A DNA stretch of 64,000 bases from Methylobacterium platani (GTDB taxonomy: Bacteria; Pseudomonadota; Alphaproteobacteria; Rhizobiales; Beijerinckiaceae), in assembly GCF_001653715.1 (NCBI RefSeq), contig NZ_LWHQ01000002.1, forward strand, positions 36,224 to 100,223, read 5' to 3'. Shown here in pieces: positions 60,287 to 64,000 of this stretch (position 1 is its first letter; each line of letters opens with the position of its first letter). The translations under genes and the position numbers were made by a program. Below the pieces are notes generated by a model that saw only the letters and a list, made by a program, of their open reading frames with translations, made no database searches and was not told the DNA's origin.

Positions 60287-60839
60287 TCTTCACGCGCATC
60301 TCCGGCGGCGAAAGCCCGAGAAGCGACGGGCGCGGCTCGTCCGACGCCCTCGCGAGACGCTGGGATCGATCGCGGACCTCAGCCGGCAGCCGCAGCCGGC
60401 ACTGCTCCTCGACACCAACATCTATATCCTGAACGCCAGCGGCAGGCTGCCCGGGACGGTCGCGGCCTGCCTCGACCGGTCACGGCTGTTCCATTGCTCG
60501 GTCTGCCTGTCCGAGATCGCGGCTGGAATCGCCAATGCCGCTCTGACGCGCGGCTGGAGCACGATCCGCGATCACTATGCAACCGTGTTCGCGTCGATCC
60601 CGACGAGCCGCCTGCTGGTTCCGGACGCCGCCACCTGGATCGACGCCGGTCTCGTCGCGGGAACGCTGGCCCGTCTCCAGGATTTCCAACGCGAGCAGCG
60701 CAAGGAATGCCTGAACGATGCGCTGATCTTCCTCACGGCCGCCCGCGCCGGCCTTCCGGTACTGACCGCGGACCGCGCCGATTATGATCTGATCCAGCAA
60801 CTCGCGCCGGAGGGTCGGTTCTTCTCGTTCGATCTCTGA
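60276..60839 (+). CDS. PIN-domain protein, probable VapC-like toxin
   Basis: A 187-residue protein (TTG start, the only start codon in frame before the domain). About 40 basic residues precede the PIN fold: [10 protein letters not shown] with Asp46, [14 protein letters not shown] with Glu80, then [27 protein letters not shown] with the further acidic residues. These four acidic positions form the Mg-dependent RNase site, so the nuclease is probably intact. Most VapC toxins are 125-145 residues, so the basic N-terminal extension is unusual. It overlaps the small upstream gene by 11 bases. Cellular RNA target unknown. Confidence 0.8.
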   Translation: MTSDLHAHLRRRKPEKRRARLVRRPRETLGSIADLSRQPQPALLLDTNIYILNASGRLPGTVAACLDRSRLFHCSVCLSEIAAGIANAALTRGWSTIRDHYATVFASIPTSRLLVPDAATWIDAGLVAGTLARLQDFQREQRKECLNDALIFLTAARAGLPVLTADRADYDLIQQLAPEGRFFSFDL

Positions 60840-60996
60840 CTGCCGGCTGCCGGCGCGACCATCGCCCAGCCCGCCCAAGCCTCACGCATGGCGCATGCAT
60901 GGCCCACCCGCACAACCCCGCCTTGCGCTCCACCGAACCCGGCCAAATCTTGGACCCCAGCAGGGGACACGCACTCACACCCTCCGGAACCCGCCG

Positions 60997-62010
60997 ATGC
61001 CGCCACTCTCGATCCTCGACCTCGCGCCGATCCCGCAAGGATCCACGGCCGGCGATGCGTTGCGCAACACGCTCGATCTCGCGCAAGCCGCCGAGCGATG
61101 GGGCTTCACCCGCTACTGGGTGGCCGAGCACCACAACATGACGGGCATCGCCAGCGCGGCGACCTCGGTGGTGGTGGGCTACATCGCCGGCGGCACGCAC
61201 CGGATCCGGGTCGGGGCCGGCGGCATCATGCTGCCGAACCACTCGCCGATGGTGATCGCCGAGCAGTTCGGCACCCTGGCCGAGCTCTATCCGGGCCGCA
61301 TCGATCTCGGCCTCGGCCGCGCGCCCGGCACCGACCAGCGCACCCTGCGGGCGCTCCGCCGCGACCCGGCCGCCTCCGACCACTTCCCGCAGGACGTGCT
61401 GGAGCTCCAGACCCTGCTCGGGCCGCTCGATGCCGGCCGGGTGATCCAGGCGGTGCCCGGCACCGACACCAACGTGCCGCTGTGGATCCTCGGCTCCAGC
61501 CTGTTCGGGGCGCAGCTCGCCGCGATGCTCGGCCTTCCCTACGCCTTCGCCTCCCACTTCGCGCCCGACGCCCTGATGCAGGCGCTCGAGGTCTACCGCG
61601 CCCGCTTCGCGCCCTCGGGCCAACTGGCGAAGCCCCACGCGATGATCGGCGTCAACGTGATCGCCGCCGAGACCGACGGCGAGGCGCGGCGCCTGTTCAC
61701 CTCGGCGCAGCAGGCCTTCACCAACATCTTCCGCGGCACCCGCGGCCAGCTGCCGCCGCCGATCGACGACATCGAGACCTACTGGTCGGGCCACGAGAAG
61801 GTGCAGGCCTCGGGCATGCTCGCCTGCTCGGTGGTCGGCTCGCCGGAGACGGTGCGAAGCGGCCTCGACGCGATCGCGGCCCGCACCGGAGCCGACGAGC
61901 TGATGGTGGCGGCGGCGATCCACGACCACACGGCGCGCCTGCGCTCCTACGAGATACTGGCCGACCTGATGAAGGCCGAGGCGTCGGCGCGCGAACCGGC
62001 CCACGCCTGA
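60997..62010 (+). CDS. LLM-class flavin-dependent oxidoreductase (luciferase-like, MsnO8 group)
   Basis: A 337-residue flavin monooxygenase-like enzyme. It starts [45 protein letters not shown], the hallmark of the alkanal-monooxygenase-like MsnO8 branch. Further motifs are [44 protein letters not shown] and [25 protein letters not shown]. It should use reduced FMN from a separate reductase. ATG 60997 is chosen because the conserved block begins at once after it. It stands alone; substrate unknown. Confidence 0.92.
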   Translation: MPPLSILDLAPIPQGSTAGDALRNTLDLAQAAERWGFTRYWVAEHHNMTGIASAATSVVVGYIAGGTHRIRVGAGGIMLPNHSPMVIAEQFGTLAELYPGRIDLGLGRAPGTDQRTLRALRRDPAASDHFPQDVLELQTLLGPLDAGRVIQAVPGTDTNVPLWILGSSLFGAQLAAMLGLPYAFASHFAPDALMQALEVYRARFAPSGQLAKPHAMIGVNVIAAETDGEARRLFTSAQQAFTNIFRGTRGQLPPPIDDIETYWSGHEKVQASGMLACSVVGSPETVRSGLDAIAARTGADELMVAAAIHDHTARLRSYEILADLMKAEASAREPAHA

Positions 62011-62155
62011 CGTTTCATGACCCGGCGCGACGGCGCCGGGGATTCCCGAATCGCCTCGCGTTGACCCTCGGGAGCGCGGCCCATAGGGTGCCGGGCTCCC
62101 GAAACGCTCAACCGAAGGCCGCACCCGCGGCCTCACAGGCCAAAATCCCCTCGCC

Positions 62156-63874
62156 ATGTCCGCATTCAGCATCGATCCCGCCCTGGCGGAGGCCGCCGCC
62201 TCCGCGTCCGCCTGGCCCTTCGAGGAGGCGCGCAAGCTCGTCGCCCGGCTGGAACGGACGGGCAAAGGCGAGGTGCTGTTCGAGACCGGGTACGGCCCCT
62301 CGGGCCTGCCGCATATCGGGACCTTCGGCGAGGTCGCCCGCACCTCGATGGTGCGCCACGCCTTCCGGACGCTGACCAACGACAGCGTCCCGACCCGCCT
62401 CGTCGCCTTCTCGGACGACATGGACGGGCTGCGCAAGGTGCCCGAGAACGTGCCGAACAAGGCGCTGCTGGCGGAGAACCTCAACAAGCCCCTGACCGCG
62501 GTGCCGGACCCGTTCGGCACCCATGACAGCTTCGGCGCCCACAACAACGCCGAACTGCGCCGCTTCCTCGACTCCTTCGGCTTCGAGTACGAGTTCCTGT
62601 CGGCGACCGAGTGCTACCGCTCGGGCCGCTTCGACGCGACGTTGCTCACCGTGCTCGAGCGCTACGACGCCGTGATGGCGGTGATGCTGCCGTCGCTGCG
62701 TGCCGAGCGCTCGGCCTCGTACTCGCCGTTCCTGCCGCTCCACCCGGTCACGGGCCATGTGATGCAGGTGCCGATCGACGAGGTGAAGGTGTCGTCCGGC
62801 ACCATCGTGTGGCGCGATCCGGCCACGGGCGAGGCCTACGAGACCCCGGTCACCGGCGGCCACGCGAAGCTGCAATGGAAGCCCGACTGGGCGATGCGCT
62901 GGGTCGCGCTCGGCGTCGACTACGAGATGGCCGGCAAGGACCTGATCGACTCGGTCAAGCTCTCCGGCCAGATCGCCCGCGCGCTCGGGGCCGAGCCGCC
63001 GGAAGGCTTCAACTACGAGCTGTTCCTCGACGAGAAGGGCCAGAAGATCTCGAAGTCGAAGGGCAACGGGCTCACCATCGACGAGTGGCTGGCCTACGGC
63101 ACGCCCGAGAGCCTGGCTTTGTTCATGTACAACAAGCCGCGCGAGGCCAAGCGCCTGCACTTCGACGTCATCCCGCGCCACGTCGACGACTACCTGTCGT
63201 TCCTGGAGAAGTTTCCGGGCCAGGAGCCGAAGCTGAAGCTCGGCAACCCGGTCTGGCACCTGCATGCCGGCACGCCGCCGGAGCCGGAGCGGGTGGGGAA
63301 TGGCGGGGCGATCCCGTTCGCGATGCTGCTCAACCTCGTGGCGGTGGCCAATACCGAGGACCCGGCGGTGCTGTGGGGCTTCATCCGCCGCTACGCGCCC
63401 GAGGCCTCGCCCGAGACGCATCCGCGCCTCGACCGGCTGGTCCATCACGCGGTGCGCTACTTCCGCGACTTCGTGCGCCCGGCCAAGACCTACCGGGCCC
63501 CGAGCGCGGAGGAGGCCGCGGCCCTCGCCGACCTGTCGGAGACGCTGGCGGCGCAAGGCGGCTCGACCGATCCGGAGGCCTTGCAGGCGGCGGTCTACGA
63601 GGTCGGGCGGCGCCACTTCCCCGACCTGTCGGGCAAGTCGAAGAGCCCCGACGGCCGGCCCGGCGTGTCGCAGACCTGGTTCACGACCCTGTACGGCATC
63701 CTGCTCGGCGAGGCGCGCGGACCCCGCTTCGGCTCCTTCGTCGCCCTCTACGGCGTCGAGGAGACCCGGGCGCTGATCGCCCGCGCCCTCTCCGGCGCGC
63801 TGGCCGAGGAGCATGCGGCGTTCCTGGAGAGCCGCAAGGTGCCGCAGGCGGGCAAGGCGCCGCAGGCGGCCTGA
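62156..63874 (+). CDS. lysS: Lysyl-tRNA synthetase, class I
   Basis: Charges tRNA-Lys. The 572-residue protein is the archaeal-type class I enzyme found in many alphaproteobacteria in place of the class II LysS. The HIGH signature is [14 protein letters not shown] near residue 50 and the KMSKS equivalent is [10 protein letters not shown] near 300. The Rossmann catalytic half has [17 protein letters not shown] and [17 protein letters not shown]; the C-terminal half is the helical anticodon-binding part. It is one of the clearest lineage hints in the window. No other synthetase gene is adjacent. Confidence 0.95.
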   Translation: MSAFSIDPALAEAAASASAWPFEEARKLVARLERTGKGEVLFETGYGPSGLPHIGTFGEVARTSMVRHAFRTLTNDSVPTRLVAFSDDMDGLRKVPENVPNKALLAENLNKPLTAVPDPFGTHDSFGAHNNAELRRFLDSFGFEYEFLSATECYRSGRFDATLLTVLERYDAVMAVMLPSLRAERSASYSPFLPLHPVTGHVMQVPIDEVKVSSGTIVWRDPATGEAYETPVTGGHAKLQWKPDWAMRWVALGVDYEMAGKDLIDSVKLSGQIARALGAEPPEGFNYELFLDEKGQKISKSKGNGLTIDEWLAYGTPESLALFMYNKPREAKRLHFDVIPRHVDDYLSFLEKFPGQEPKLKLGNPVWHLHAGTPPEPERVGNGGAIPFAMLLNLVAVANTEDPAVLWGFIRRYAPEASPETHPRLDRLVHHAVRYFRDFVRPAKTYRAPSAEEAAALADLSETLAAQGGSTDPEALQAAVYEVGRRHFPDLSGKSKSPDGRPGVSQTWFTTLYGILLGEARGPRFGSFVALYGVEETRALIARALSGALAEEHAAFLESRKVPQAGKAPQAA

Positions 63875-63876
63875 CC

Positions 63877-63913
63877 CTGCCATCGCCCCCGCCCGTGCCG
63901 GCGGGGGCGGCAG
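63877..63913. terminator. Strong GC-rich terminator hairpin after lysS
   Basis: CGCCCCCGCC (63884-63893) pairs perfectly with GGCGGGGGCG (63900-63909) around CGTGCC, and CTGCC/GGCAG extends the stem. It starts three bases beyond the lysS stop and would also end a convergent gene reading in from the right. Confidence 0.75.
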
Positions 63914-63919
63914 GGCGAT

Positions 63920-64000
63920 TCAGAGAATGCGATTGAGGGGGTGACGGCGCGCGGCGATTGATTCATTCAGGATCTGGAAGATGATCCTGGAGGGCGGCGT
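63920..64000 (-). CDS. Possible 3' end of a gene entering from the right edge
   Basis: On the minus strand one frame is open from the edge and ends RIIFQILNESIAARRHPLNRIL at a TGA (63920-63922). The residues look protein-like and the stop lies just beyond the strong hairpin after lysS, the place expected for a convergent gene end. Only 26 codons are visible, so this is tentative and no function can be proposed. Confidence 0.3.
   Translation of the reverse strand, partial: TPPSRIIFQILNESIAARRHPLNRIL

Noticed and set aside
1..64000. tRNA, rRNA, CRISPR array, integrase or insertion-sequence genes
   Set aside because: None was recognised on reading both strands: no regularly spaced repeats, no TTC-loop/acceptor patterns and no transposase motifs. 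Short tRNAs could be missed by eye, so a tRNA scan would be decisive.

Overview
The window is very GC-rich DNA, densely coding on both strands. It looks chromosomal and comes from an alphaproteobacterium. Gene content (class I lysyl-tRNA synthetase, NasT/NasS control of nitrate assimilation, several cyclic-di-GMP proteins, SCO1/SenC, poxvirus-type topoisomerase IB) and protein character suggest Hyphomicrobiales, most likely Methylobacteriaceae. That placement is inference, because no marker gene was compared. I saw no rRNA, tRNA, CRISPR array, prophage or intact insertion sequence.

Layout. 1-4205: coaBC (cut by the left edge), kup and ispG, all leftward. 4563-12662: a mixed stretch with a patatin phospholipase, a divergent XRE regulator/MDR oxidoreductase pair, a GNAT, an orphan LuxR-type regulator, topoisomerase IB, and a glycosyltransferase overlapping an ETF-methyltransferase-like gene. 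12933-14561: membrane acyltransferase. 14686-18737: a polyamine-type ABC transporter operon (leftward). 19176-21420: a diguanylate cyclase, a small unknown gene and an IclR regulator divergent from the following branched-chain-amino-acid-type ABC operon (21693-27052). 27088-35627: periplasmic FKBP, trehalose-phosphatase, a GGDEF-EAL protein, a metallophosphatase, transketolase and a GH15 glucoamylase. 36596-51371: a complete nitrate assimilation cluster. 51410-53235: a two-gene islet of unknown function with a degenerate ImmA/IrrE-like protein. 53275-63874: serA, SCO1/SenC, a cellulose-synthase-like glycosyltransferase, a solute-binding protein, two SDRs, a PIN toxin module, an LLM flavin oxidoreductase and lysS.

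The best understood system is nitrate assimilation. nasT and nasS encode an ANTAR antiterminator with a degenerate receiver and its nitrate-sensing partner. Downstream lies a regulatory leader that can be read directly. A sigma-54-type -24/-12 element (38804-38820) is followed immediately by two hexaloop hairpins with the ANTAR A1/G4 loop pattern (38832-38851 and 38859-38876). The second hairpin's 3' arm can pair instead with a sequence ending in six T (38924-38938) to form a terminator. The controlled genes are nrtA-nrtB-nrtD (nitrate uptake), an FAD reductase, nirA (siroheme nitrite reductase), an unusual [4Fe-4S]-FNR reductase, a molybdenum nitrate reductase and cysG (siroheme synthesis).

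Three families of palindromic interspersed repeats sit between genes. Two lie inside the nitrate cluster. One family supplies the last codons of the diguanylate cyclase at 19176. The most promising undescribed system is the 51410-53235 gene pair: overlapping coding frames, lower GC than its surroundings, and an IrrE-like fold signature without the HExxH zinc motif.
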